NCBI GenBank assembly: GCA_017545595.1
Contig: JAFWLO010000010.1
Coordinates: 1-64,000, forward strand
Length of the DNA stretch: 64,000 nucleotides
Direction of reading: 5' to 3'
From: Candidatus Saccharimonadota bacterium
GTDB taxonomy: Bacteria > Patescibacteriota > Saccharimonadia > Saccharimonadales > Saccharimonadaceae
In this document: positions 17,518-25,267 of the stretch, one piece after another
How the letters are laid out: each line of letters begins with the position of its first letter
Position numbering within the stretch: position 1 is the stretch's first letter
The notes under the pieces: generated by a model
Told to the model about the DNA's origin: nothing
Seen by the model: the letters and a program-made list of their open reading frames with translations, nothing else
Database searches by the model: none
Program-made: the position numbers and the translations under genes

Positions 17518-17838
17518 ATGAATGTAGGAAGTAGCATTAGGGCCGACTCAGGGATGATGTCAAACCCGCTTAACTTTGTTCGGGGTGGAGCGTATTATTT
17601 GAGTACGACAGAGTTCTATCATAAGTCGGATACCGGCTATCTCTGGACTTCTCGAAATTCCAACACTGATAAAGCCTTTCGTCATCATAACAATCCGGTA
17701 CACATTAATCCTGGTGCAGCCGATCATAAGGGGTATGGATATGCGATTCGCCGTGTCGCTATTCTGAAAGGAAATCATCAAGATAATTTAATACAGAGGG
17801 CCACCTATCGAGCGACACAACGGACAGAGAAGCCGTAG
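17518..17838 (+). CDS. cassette C3 (B-type, FISUMP-like domain)
   Basis: ORF of 106 residues starting MNVGSSIRADSG and ending its domain at GYGYAIRRV (about 17760); the rest is read-through into the end of C4. This is a lectin-like domain without signal peptide, promoter or ribosome-binding site, so it is probably silent. B-type DNA diverges at synonymous sites from the A-type set. Confidence 0.5.
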   Translation: MNVGSSIRADSGMMSNPLNFVRGGAYYLSTTEFYHKSDTGYLWTSRNSNTDKAFRHHNNPVHINPGAADHKGYGYAIRRVAILKGNHQDNLIQRATYRATQRTEKP

Positions 17839-18098
17839 CCAATAAAATCCGAATATGGAGAGAAAAAGTATGTTGGACCAAATAGCTGATAGTAGGAGTG
17901 TTTAGTTGGACGTATGCCCGAAGTCCAATAACCACCATACCAATTTCTATAATCAATAACGGTAGAAAGCCAAGTATAATATCCACTACGAGGAAACGCA
18001 AACGGTTCGGAGATAATACCGGAATCGGCTCTGGTTCTCTCCACCCTCTCCACCCTCTTCATCTCAACACTTTCTATGAATGTAGGAGATATTATCAA
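17805..18098 (-). CDS. cassette C4 (A-type borders, divergent core)
   Basis: ORF of 97 residues: a hinge-derived MIISPTFIESVEMKRVERVE leader, TRADSGIISEPFAFPRSGYY, then a core (TWLSTVIDYRNWYGGYWTSG) that does not fit the common template, and GYGFSVRC at the end. It is divergent from C5 across the hinge. No expression signals are seen. Confidence 0.5.
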   Translation of the reverse strand: MIISPTFIESVEMKRVERVERTRADSGIISEPFAFPRSGYYTWLSTVIDYRNWYGGYWTSGIRPTKHSYYQLFGPTYFFSPYSDFIGYGFSVRCVAR

Positions 18099-18450
18099 CG
18101 GCGATTCCGGAGCTTTGTCCGAACCATTCGCTCTTCTCCGTAATGGAGCTTACGTCTTTTACACTTCTGACTACTACGGTAGAGGATTGAGTATTTATTC
18201 TTGGTCTTCGCTTTCTTTTCTCGAGACGTCATCGAATAACTTATATTCACGCCCGGCACATTTCCAGCCTTCTAGCAGGCACCACAAAGGCTATGGTTTT
18301 GTGATTCGTTGTGCCGCTCTTCTCCAACCTCTTCGCCTCAACGCTTTCTATGAATGTAGGAATCGAAAAGAAAGCAGACTCAGCGATATTATCCGAACCG
18401 CTTGCGTTTATAAGAGGCGGAGATTGCCATTGGGGCAGCAGTGCTCTTAA
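18076..18450 (+). CDS. cassette C5 (B-type)
   Basis: Starts MNVGDIINGDSGALSEPFAL and the domain ends at GYGFVIRC near 18312. The open frame then runs out of frame through the hinge of C6, so the last 45 codons are not meaningful. It is probably a silent cassette. Confidence 0.45.
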   Translation: MNVGDIINGDSGALSEPFALLRNGAYVFYTSDYYGRGLSIYSWSSLSFLETSSNNLYSRPAHFQPSSRHHKGYGFVIRCAALLQPLRLNAFYECRNRKESRLSDIIRTACVYKRRRLPLGQQCS

Positions 18451-18598
18451 TGTCAGAGGAGCGGGTAGCCGTTATTGGTCTTCTCTCAGTATTAATACGG
18501 CGCAGTCTCGTTTCGCTGGCTCTAGTTCCACCGCTATTATACCAGCAAATGCGCTCGATAATGGGTATGGTTTTACGGTTCGTTGTGTATTTTATTAG
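18350..18598 (+). CDS. cassette C6 (B-type)
   Basis: 82 residues, MNVGIEKKADSAILSEPLAF to NGYGFTVRCVFY, preceded by the hinge in the frame FASTLSMNVG. It directly follows C5 in the same orientation. Confidence 0.5.
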   Translation: MNVGIEKKADSAILSEPLAFIRGGDCHWGSSALNVRGAGSRYWSSLSINTAQSRFAGSSSTAIIPANALDNGYGFTVRCVFY

Positions 18599-18617
18599 AA
18601 CTAAAAGATAGTCGAGC

Positions 18618-18847
18618 TAAAACACAACGAACTGCAAAGCCGCTGCCCTTGTAGTCCCCAGCCTGAGGATTGAAGCCCGTAGAGTAGAAGTTCTGGCGGG
18701 GAGAGTACGCGGTAGAGTAAGTAAGCGAAGACCAGTAGACGCCGCGCGAACTCCTACTGCTAAGGCCAGTAGAGTACCAGAGATAGAGGCCACTACTAGG
18801 AAACGCAAACGGTTCGGATAGAATACCGGAGTCGGCTCCGGTTCTCC
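18618..18847 (-). repeat. VR cassette C7 (A-type)
   Basis: Reads TGADSGILSEPFAFPSSGLY through YWSSLTYSTAYSPRQ and GDYKGSGFAVRC. Member of the adenine-signature set (the His codon of the A-type consensus is CTT here). The only upstream ATG is out of frame, so it cannot be translated alone and must be silent or a donor. Confidence 0.85.
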
Positions 18848-18871
18848 ACTATCTTCGCCTCAACGCTTTCT

Positions 18872-19330
18872 ATGAATGTAGGAGAAAGTAATACCCTCAT
18901 GGCGGATTCTGGAGTTCTGTCGGAACCGTTCGGGCTCATTCGTAATGGCTATTACGGCTGGAATTCTACGAGTTTCCACAATATTGCAGGAAACGGAAGT
19001 ATTTGGTCAAGTCATGTTTATAGTAAAACGAGCGCTCATAGAAGCCTCTTTGGCTCTTCATACTTCGCTCCACAACTCGGAAATTACAGAGGTAATGGCT
19101 TTGCGGTTCGTTATGTTTACATTAATCTCGACACAGCGGACAGCGAAGCCTCGCCCCTTGTAGTTTCCATTTTGAGGATAGAAATCCGCATTACTAAAGC
19201 TCTGATAACGCGCGTATTCGGTAGAATATCCATACGAAGACCAATAATCTCCGCTGGCGCCTCTATTATTGAGACTCGAAGATTGCCAATGGTAATAACC
19301 TCCATGTATAAATCCAAACGACTCAGATAA
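18872..19330 (+). CDS. cassette C8 (B-type)
   Basis: Starts MNVGESNTLMADSGVLSEPF, domain end GNGFAVRYV near 19120. The frame then stays open antisense through C9 to 19330, so only the first 83 or so codons are meaningful. It converges with C9; the two share sequence at their abutting ends. Confidence 0.45.
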   Translation: MNVGESNTLMADSGVLSEPFGLIRNGYYGWNSTSFHNIAGNGSIWSSHVYSKTSAHRSLFGSSYFAPQLGNYRGNGFAVRYVYINLDTADSEASPLVVSILRIEIRITKALITRVFGRISIRRPIISAGASIIETRRLPMVITSMYKSKRLR

Positions 19331-19369
19331 AATCCCCGAATCTGCATTATTCTTACTTCCTACATTCAT
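19130..19369 (-). CDS. cassette C9 (B-type)
   Basis: Starts MNVGSKNNADSGILSESFGF and its domain ends GRGFAVRCV. The formal ORF extends antisense into C8 to 19058. The hinge (STLSMNVG) precedes it and is shared with divergent C10. Confidence 0.5.
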
Positions 19370-19408
19370 AGAAAGCGTTGAGCTGAAGAGGTTGGAGACA
19401 TATTATCC

Positions 19409-19635
19409 TCACCAGAGCCGACTCCGGTATTCTCTCCGAACCGTTTGCGTCTCCTCGTAATGGCAACTATAACTGGGGCTCTACTCGTCTTAACAGTAGG
19501 AGTTCTGGCGGCTACTACTGGGCTTCGCATACTTACTCTACCATGGTCTCTCACTACCAGGTCTACGGCTCTACGCTCTTCTCTCCTCAGAGGACCTACA
19601 GGGGCTACGGCTTCTCGGTCCGTTGTGCTGTTATT
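19409..19635 (+). repeat. VR cassette C10 (A-type)
   Basis: TRADSGILSEPFASPRNGNY through YYWASHTYSTMVSHYQ and RGYGFSVRC. Adenine-signature set. A short hairpin (ATTA-GAGA-TAAT) with CTTTT follows the domain end by a few bases. Confidence 0.85.
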
Positions 19636-19673
19636 AGAGATAATCTTTTCCTCGGTTCGTTAATGATTTTCTT

Positions 19674-19922
19674 CTATAGGAGTAAACAACGAATCGCAAA
19701 ACCAAGACCTTTGGCACGTGTGCTCTGCACTCGAAAGTTCGTCTCGAGAAAGTTTATATATCGAGCATTCTCAGTATTTAGGCTAAGAAGCGACCAAACA
19801 TTACCCTGCCGGCCCATGCTGTTCATTCTCCCAGAATAATAAGTATAATCTCCAGTTCTCAAATATCCGAACGGCTCCGACAGCAACCCCGAATCCGCAT
19901 TATCTTTACTTCCTACATTCAT
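19674..19922 (-). CDS. cassette C11 (B-type)
   Basis: 82 residues, MNVGSKDNADSGLLSEPFGY to GLGFAIRCLLL. The hinge upstream is shared with divergent C12. No promoter or ribosome-binding site. Confidence 0.5.
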   Translation of the reverse strand: MNVGSKDNADSGLLSEPFGYLRTGDYTYYSGRMNSMGRQGNVWSLLSLNTENARYINFLETNFRVQSTRAKGLGFAIRCLLL

Positions 19923-19980
19923 AGAAAGCGTTGAGATAAAGAGGTTAGAGAAGTCTTTTAACTGTCGCTTCGGCAATTTA

Positions 19981-20208
19981 CCAGAGCCGATTTTGGTATT
20001 ATCTCCGAACCATTTGCGTTTCTCCGTAGCGGTCACTATAACTGGTACTCTACCGACCTTAACAATAGGAGTTCGCGTGGCTACTACTGGTCTGCATATA
20101 CTAGCTCTACTATGTACTCTCACGGCCAAATCTTCTACTCTACATACTTCAACTCTCAGGGTGTGCACTACAAGGGCTACGGCTTCCCAGTCCGTTGTAA
20201 CCTCTGAG
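19981..20208 (+). repeat. VR cassette C12 (A-type)
   Basis: TRADFGIISEPFAFLRSGHY through YYWSAYTSSTMYSHGQ and YKGYGFPVRC, then NL and a stop. Adenine-signature set with a few extra transitions. Confidence 0.85.
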
Positions 20209-20216
20209 TTTTGACC

Positions 20217-20440
20217 AAGACAACGTATAGCGAATCCGTAGCCTTTATAGTATCCAATTTGAGGATAAAAATATGAATGGGAGTGATTATGAGAGTGAGA
20301 GTGCATGATGGAGTAAGTATGAGATGACCAGTAAAGCCCAACCGAGCTTCGAGTATGAAACTCTGTAGAATACCAAATAAAATGACCACCGCTAGGAAAC
20401 ACAAACGGTTCGGAGAGAATACCGGAATCGGCTCTGGTGA
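20217..20440 (-). repeat. VR cassette C13 (A-type borders, NNT core)
   Basis: TRADSGILSEPFVFPSGGHF through YWSSHTYSIMHSHSHNHSHS and YKGYGFAIRC. Its variable codons mostly end in T rather than C, so it came from a different or older template. The borders match other A-type cassettes. It abuts C12 tail to tail. Confidence 0.75.
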
Positions 20441-20450
20441 GAAATACACA

Positions 20451-20560
20451 GCAACATCTAAAGTTTCTTTTAAGAGACTAAAGACTCGGCCTAAGCGGCC
20501 TGGCGAGCGCTAGACGCGCGAGACGGAGCGGGCTCTTAAAAGAGAAAGCTTTAGTGTTGC
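20451..20560. ncRNA. long imperfect hairpin, candidate structured RNA
   Basis: GCAACATCTAAAGTTTC... at 20451-20476 pairs with 20533-20560 (27-28 nt arms with two or three mismatches). The GC-rich 55-nt interior can fold further. It lies in the island spacer between C13 and the NYN gene and has no ORF. Confidence 0.45.
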
Positions 20561-20572
20561 TTTAACAAATTT

Positions 20573-20597
20573 ACCAGAGCCGATTTTGGAGTTATCT
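20573..20597 (+). repeat. truncated A-type cassette border
   Basis: ACCAGAGCCGATTTTGG plus the next few bases (to GTTATCT) match the start of C12, then homology stops. It is a remnant about 110 bp upstream of the NYN gene. Confidence 0.65.
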
Positions 20598-20706
20598 ATT
20601 GAACTTCAAGAAAGTATGTGTTAAAATAAAATCGTATTACGATGAGGGTAAAGCGAACGGAGAAATACCTAAGCGAATCCCTCTTTTTTTGTGCTAGAAT
20701 AACGAT

Positions 20707-21219
20707 ATGAACACACTAAGAAATATCGCCTTTATTGACGGGCAAAATCTTAACTATAGCACCGTTGATAGTAAGCCATCTTGGAAGATTGGGCTAGTCC
20801 GATTCAGAACTTACTTAAAAGAAAAATACCAAGTGGATGAAGCATATTATTTCTTAGGCTGCATAGACGATAATTATAGTGAATTATACGACAATATTCA
20901 AAGGGCTGGCTTTATTCTAGTTTTCCGAGAACACAACTCGAAATTTTTATCCGTCAAAAAGGGTAACGTTGACACCGATATCGTATTTTCGGTAATGAAA
21001 AAACTCTATAAACGGGAGAAGTTTAATAAAATAGTCTTAGTTTCCGGCGACGGAGATTATTATAAGATGGTCAAGTTCTTAGTGGAGGAGGACAGGCTTT
21101 GTAAGATTCTGATGCCGGTTAAAGCGCGTTCGTCGTCGCTCTATCGTCAGATTCCTACGAAATATCGAGATTATTTAGATAAGCCGGAAATTAAAAAGAA
21201 AATTGAACTAAAGCAGTAG
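20707..21219 (+). CDS. NYN domain protein in the cassette island
   Basis: 170-residue LabA/NYN-type protein. Motifs are AFIDGQNLNY (residues 8-17), KGNVDTDIVFSVMKKLYKRE near 95 and IVLVSGDGDYYKMVKFLVEE near 117, giving the acidic active-site set. The C-terminus is basic. It is not closely similar to the NYN protein at 888. A TAGAAT box ends 6 nt before the ATG, so it is probably leaderless. It sits between cassette remnants and C14, as cargo or as a functional partner acting on RNA; either reading is inference. Confidence 0.85.
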   Translation: MNTLRNIAFIDGQNLNYSTVDSKPSWKIGLVRFRTYLKEKYQVDEAYYFLGCIDDNYSELYDNIQRAGFILVFREHNSKFLSVKKGNVDTDIVFSVMKKLYKREKFNKIVLVSGDGDYYKMVKFLVEEDRLCKILMPVKARSSSLYRQIPTKYRDYLDKPEIKKKIELKQ

Positions 21220-21230
21220 GCTATTTTTAA

Positions 21231-21452
21231 CCAGAGCCGACTCCGGTATTCTCTCCGAACCGTTTGCGTTTCCTCATAGTGGTAGCTATTACTGGAACTC
21301 TACTGACCTTAGTAATAAGAGCTCGAACGGCGGTTACTGGTCTGCGCATACTTACTCTATCATGTACTCTCCCCGCCATGGCTTCAGCTCTACGTACTTC
21401 GCTCCTCAGGATGGGGTCAGCAAGGGCTACGGTTTTGCAGTCCGTTATGTTG
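21231..21452 (+). repeat. VR cassette C14 (A-type)
   Basis: TRADSGILSEPFAFPHSGSY through GGYWSAHTYSIMYSPRH and KGYGFAVRYV. Adenine-signature set. It lies head-to-tail with C15; the frame continues into the hinge as FLHPLRLNAIYECRKEFD and then stops. Confidence 0.85.
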
Positions 21453-21485
21453 CGTTTCTCCACCCTCTTCGACTCAACGCTATCT

Positions 21486-21734
21486 ATGAATGTAGGAAGG
21501 AATTTGATTAGGGGCGATTCGGGAGTACTGTCTTACCCTATCGCCTCCGTTCGTCACGGGCATTGTCACTGGGCTCTATCGATTCCGAATGCTAAGGGTG
21601 CGGGAGCCGATTTTTGGCTTTCTCGCTCTCTTAATAATGGTTTTTCTTACGATCACGGAATTAGTGGCGCGGCTCTCAATCTTGAGGGTATGTACGTAAA
21701 GGGATTTGGGTTTGGGATACGTTGTGTTCTTTGA
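21486..21734 (+). CDS. cassette C15 (B-type)
   Basis: 82 residues, MNVGRNLIRGDSGVLSYPIA to VKGFGFGIRCVL. The hinge (LFDSTLSMNVG in frame) precedes it. Like C22 it has an RNLxRGDSG start. Confidence 0.5.
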   Translation: MNVGRNLIRGDSGVLSYPIASVRHGHCHWALSIPNAKGAGADFWLSRSLNNGFSYDHGISGAALNLEGMYVKGFGFGIRCVL

Positions 21735-21751
21735 TGGTTTTCTTTCACGAA

Positions 21752-21975
21752 AAAACAACGCACTGCGAACCCGTTGCTCTTGTTGTACTCATACTGAGGA
21801 TCGAAGTACGTAGAGTTGGAGTAGTGACTGCGAGAGCCCGCGGCGGAGTAAGTACGCGAAGACCAGTAGAGGCCGCTCGAACTCCTGCTGTAAAGGCCAG
21901 TAGAGAACCAGCTATAGTAGCCACTCCGAGGAAACGCAAACGGTTCGGAGATAATACCGGAATCGGCTCTGGTGA
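21752..21975 (-). repeat. VR cassette C16 (A-type)
   Basis: TRADSGIISEPFAFPRSGYY through LYWSSRTYSAAGSRSHY and KSNGFAVRCV. Adenine-signature set (His codon changed to CGT). Converges with C15. Confidence 0.85.
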
Positions 21976-22038
21976 GGATTTCTATTAAACAACCTCACTA
22001 ATCATAGTCGCTATGAGAAAATGTTATAATAATCTATC

Positions 22039-22746
22039 ATGTATCAACAATTCCAAACCGAGCTAATATCTTATGCAGATGACGAATATCGCCAGTTTTC
22101 CATGCGCGGGATTCCTTGCGAGCGTCCGTTTCTTGGCGTTAGAATTCCGGACATTCGGAGACTGGTCGGAAAGATAAAAAGGGAGGATTTTGAGGAATTT
22201 TTAGGGGTCAAACCGGTGGCTTTTGAGGAGGTTATTGCTCGAGGCTTCCTTATTGGTCGTCTCGATTATAATGGCATTTTAGAATACTTTGATTCACAAA
22301 TTGAATATCTAGACAACTGGTGTTCGGTCGATACCTTTTGTTCGGCACTCCGCAAAAAAATTGAGAAAAATAGAGATGATTTCCTGGATAAGAAAATCGA
22401 ATCCTTGCTCAAAAGTGATAATGAATTCGCGACAAGAACTGGGCTGGTTTTTCTTCTTGATTTTTACGTCTCCTCAGAATACCTCCAGCTCATCTTTGAC
22501 CGCATCGAATCATTAAAAACTCGAGAAGAATACTATGTGAAAATGGCGCTTGCTTGGCTCGTTGCGGAATGTTTTATTAAATTTCCAGAGGAAACATTTT
22601 CGTATATGATTCAGAGCGAGCTAGATGACTGGACTTTCAACAAGGCGATCTCTAAAATTTGCGACTCTCGTCGAGTTGAGCCAGATATAAAGGCAGAGAT
22701 AAAGCGGTATAGACGAAGGGAGACACAACGGATTGTGAAGCCGTAG
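22039..22746 (+). CDS. AlkD-like DNA glycosylase (DNA alkylation repair)
   Basis: 235-residue HEAT-like repeat protein of the AlkD/AlkC group that excises alkylated bases without base flipping. Visible family features are RPFLGVRIPDIRRLVGKI, the catalytic-region LDNWCSVDTFCSAL (Asp-Trp pair), FATRTGLVFLLDFY and the final DWTFNKAISKICDSRRV. The last residues (RRETQRIVKP) are antisense to the right end of cassette C17, so insertion or recombination of that cassette has replaced the natural C-terminus. A TATAAT box ends 8 nt before the ATG (leaderless type). Confidence 0.88.
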   Translation: MYQQFQTELISYADDEYRQFSMRGIPCERPFLGVRIPDIRRLVGKIKREDFEEFLGVKPVAFEEVIARGFLIGRLDYNGILEYFDSQIEYLDNWCSVDTFCSALRKKIEKNRDDFLDKKIESLLKSDNEFATRTGLVFLLDFYVSSEYLQLIFDRIESLKTREEYYVKMALAWLVAECFIKFPEETFSYMIQSELDDWTFNKAISKICDSRRVEPDIKAEIKRYRRRETQRIVKP

Positions 22747-22943
22747 CCCTTGTAGCTCCCACTCTGAGGATTGAAGCTCGTAGAATTGAAGTGCTGGCGG
22801 CGAGAGTACTGGGTAGAGTAAGTATGCGAAGACCAGTAGTAACCGAGCGAACTCCTATCGATAAGGCTAGTAGAGCTCCAGTTATAGCGGCCACTACGAG
22901 GAAACGCAAACGGTTCGGAGAGAATACCGGAGTCGGCTCTGGT
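22725..22943 (-). repeat. VR cassette C17 (A-type)
   Basis: TRADSGILSEPFAFPRSGRY through YYWSSHTYSTQYSRRQ and YKGYGFTIRC. Adenine-signature set; the terminal variable codon is ACA, the inferred template state. A formal ORF 22611-22967 exists but most of its ends are antisense to alkD-like and ATPase sequence. Confidence 0.85.
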
Positions 22944-22951
22944 GAGAGAAC

Positions 22952-24226
22952 CTAATTCTTTAAACACCCAATCGGGATGACAAAAACTCCATCCCTGCGC
23001 CTATATGCATAAGTAGAAATCCCAGATAAAATCATTAGGAATGACGGTTCTTTCATGGAGGAGGTATCGACGGCCTCCTTGAACTTTATCAGATTAGAGG
23101 CGGCCTTATCGAGAGTTTCTTCGTCGGCGCCGAGTTTTATCTCGATTGCACCCCATTTTCCGTCAGGAAGATGAACAACGGCGTCGCATTCGAGACCATT
23201 TTTATCTCGGTAATAGAATAAGTCTCCGTCAAGGCTTTGAGCATATATTTGTAAATCCCTCAACGCGAGTGATTCAAAAACCAGCCCAAACGTATTAAAA
23301 TCGTTCAAAAGATCCTTTTCTGAAGCCCTTAGGGCGGCAACAGCAAGCGAGGGGTCGACGAAATTACGCTTTTTACTTGTTCGAATTTGAGTCTTGCTAC
23401 GAAGGTCTGGACACCAAGCCTCAACGTCGTCTATTATATGAATTCTCTCTAGAGTCGCTAGATAGGTGGAAATTGTCACGTCACTAATAGTTGATTCTCT
23501 GTCATCTTTAGTGTCTTCAAGGATAGTGTTTATGCTGGCTGGAGAGGCGATATTGCGAGCAAGACTGCGAAGTAGAACGCGCATTTTTGAGGGATTATGC
23601 GCGACGACATCCTCGGAGTTTACATCGTTACCAAGAATTGTGTTTAGATAATCTTTTGCGAGTTTATTGGCTTTCTCTGGCTTTCTTAGGACGTTCTCCG
23701 GCCATCCGCCACGAGCCGCGAGATACGCGACGTCCTCAAGCGTTAGTTCAGAGATGCCCTCAACGTCGGCCTCCTCGCTAAACAAATCTTCGAGAGAAAC
23801 CTTTCCGTTAGAATCTCCCGACTCGAACAAACTCATCGGGCGCATCGTAATGCGAGCAATTCGTCCGGCGCCAGAATGCTTTGGTTGCTTTTTTCTCGGG
23901 ACAGAAGAGCCGGTCAGGATATATTGGCCGACAAGGCCGGTTTGGTCAACATCATAACGGACGGCATCCCAGAGTTCTGGAGCGTCTTGCCATTCGTCAA
24001 TCATTCGGGGCTTTTCCCCCTCAAGAAGAAGACTGGGTTTATTTGCGGCGAGAGACAGATTGCTTTGGCGCGTATTAGGATTCTGAAGCTCAAGCTTGCT
24101 TCGGGCAAAACGTGCGGCGGTCGTGGATTTTCCGCACCACTTACAACCCTCAATAGAAACTGCACCATACAGCCTGAGGTCTTCCTCAATTAGTTTATCG
24201 ATTAATCTGGGTAAATATCTACTCAT
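22952..24226 (-). CDS. AAA ATPase with DUF4143 domain
   Basis: 424-residue AAA_14/DUF4143-type ATPase. Walker A is EGCKWCGKST (26-35), Walker B is PRMIDEWQDAPE, and sensor-like TGSSVPRKK follows. The C-terminal DUF4143 region ends with the nuclease-like core ECDAVVHLPDGKWGAIEIKLG, resembling a PD-(D/E)XK fold. The family is widespread in host-associated and mobile contexts, with unknown biochemistry. The TATAAT box is about 27 nt from the ATG, with a real AAAGGAG site. Upstream is the 23-bp repeat array, which may be its operator. It is flanked on both sides by cassettes. Confidence 0.9.
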   Translation of the reverse strand: MSRYLPRLIDKLIEEDLRLYGAVSIEGCKWCGKSTTAARFARSKLELQNPNTRQSNLSLAANKPSLLLEGEKPRMIDEWQDAPELWDAVRYDVDQTGLVGQYILTGSSVPRKKQPKHSGAGRIARITMRPMSLFESGDSNGKVSLEDLFSEEADVEGISELTLEDVAYLAARGGWPENVLRKPEKANKLAKDYLNTILGNDVNSEDVVAHNPSKMRVLLRSLARNIASPASINTILEDTKDDRESTISDVTISTYLATLERIHIIDDVEAWCPDLRSKTQIRTSKKRNFVDPSLAVAALRASEKDLLNDFNTFGLVFESLALRDLQIYAQSLDGDLFYYRDKNGLECDAVVHLPDGKWGAIEIKLGADEETLDKAASNLIKFKEAVDTSSMKEPSFLMILSGISTYAYRRRDGVFVIPIGCLKN

Positions 24227-24288
24227 TGTCCGCTCCTTTATGGGGCTATTATATCACATTTTTTAATTAAGCAAAATAACAGAGGTCA

Positions 24289-24417
24289 TTTGGTAATTTG
24301 GCTGGATTTTATTTGGTAATTTAGCCGAAAAAAATTTGGTAATTTGGCGAAGATTTGTTTGGTAATTTAACGCAAGAAAACTTGGTAATTTGGCAAAGAT
24401 TTATTTGGTAATTTAAC
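24289..24417. repeat. six-unit tandem repeat, exact 23-bp period
   Basis: TTTGGTAATTTGGC-like 14-mers start at 24289, 24312, 24335, 24358, 24381 (first base C) and 24404. Period is exactly 23 bp. The last three bases alternate GGC, AGC, GGC, AAC, GGC, AAC, giving a 46-bp higher order. The array is upstream of the ATPase gene. Confidence 0.95.
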
Positions 24418-24426
24418 GTGGAGAAA

Positions 24427-24695
24427 CAAGAGCCGATTCCGGTATTATCTCCGAACCGTTTGCGTTTCCTTATAGTGGTAACTATAACGGGCACTCTACT
24501 GGCCTTAACGGTAGGAGCTCGTTCGGCGTCTACTGGTCTGCGCATACTTACTCTACCACGAACTCTCACTACCAGTACTTCTTCTCTACGTACTTCGGTC
24601 CTCAGGCTGGGGGCAGCAGGAGCTACGGCTTAGCAGTCCGTTGTGTCGCTATCAGAGGATTAAAATTAATCTTTTTTGTAGGGTAAAGAAGAAAC
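24427..24695 (+). repeat. VR cassette C18 (A-type) with 3' tail
   Basis: TRADSGIISEPFAFPYSGNY through VYWSAHTYSTTNSHYQ and RSYGLAVRCVAIRG. Adenine-signature set. A roughly 45-bp tail after the domain (GATTA-AAAT-TAATC hairpin, then TTTTTT and GTAGGGTAAAGAAGAAAC) is shared with C26 at 57.7 kb. Confidence 0.88.
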
Positions 24696-24699
24696 TTCA

Positions 24700-24918
24700 C
24701 AACAAATCGCTATACCGTGTCCTCGCTGGGCTCTGTTCTGGTCGTAGAGAAGTGACGAATAAAACCCGAGTCCGTAATAATCGGTTTTGTCATTAACGCG
24801 AGAAGATATGTAATAGCCACCAGCGCTCCTGTTATTAAGGTTCGTGGAATTCCATCCAGTGTATCCGCTACGTATAAACGCAAACGGTTCGGAGATAATA
24901 CCGGAATCGGCTCTAGCA
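24700..24918 (-). repeat. cassette C19 (A-type left border, divergent core)
   Basis: ARADSGIISEPFAFIRSGYT, then a core (YYISSRVNDKTDYYGLGFYS) and an end (RGHGIAICC) that differ from the A-type consensus at many non-adenine sites. It is probably an older cassette that has acquired an A-type border. Confidence 0.7.
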
Positions 24919-24937
24919 AAAAATAGTTATTCATAAA

Positions 24938-25161
24938 CAACACTACGGACTGCGTAGCCGAAGCCCTTGAGGTTCCCATTCTTAGGACCGAGATATATAG
25001 AGTGGAAGGACTGGCAGGAAGAGCCAGCGGTAGAGTAAGTATGTAAAGACCAGTAGCTGCCGCTCGAACTCCTATTGTTAAGGCCAGTAGAGGTCCCGTT
25101 ATAGCTGCCACTATAAGGAAACGCAAACGGTTCGGACAGAATACCGGAATCGGCCCTGGTG
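24938..25161 (-). repeat. VR cassette C20 (A-type)
   Basis: TRADSGILSEPFAFPYSGSY through SYWSLHTYSTAGSSCQ and LKGFGYAVRSV. Adenine-signature set, with Cys to Ser at the last conserved position. Confidence 0.85.
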
Positions 25162-25206
25162 GCGTTCTACTGGCTACTTATTTTGAGATATCATGAAACA
25201 AAAATT

Positions 25207-25246
25207 GAGGGCTTGGCCTTTTGCTCTTCGACAAAAGGTCGCCCTC
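25207..25246 (-). terminator. terminator of the nuclease-fragment gene
   Basis: GAGGGC and GCCCTC plus an inner CAAAAGGTC/GGCCTTTTG stem. On the minus strand it is followed by AATTTTTG and lies 22 bp after the stop at 25268. Confidence 0.65.
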
Positions 25247-25267
25247 ATTAGTCACATTGTATCATGC

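Noticed and set aside
24289-24417. CRISPR array
   Set aside because: Units are 14 bp with 9-bp intervals and a strict 23-bp period; spacers are too short and AT-rich, and there are no cas genes.
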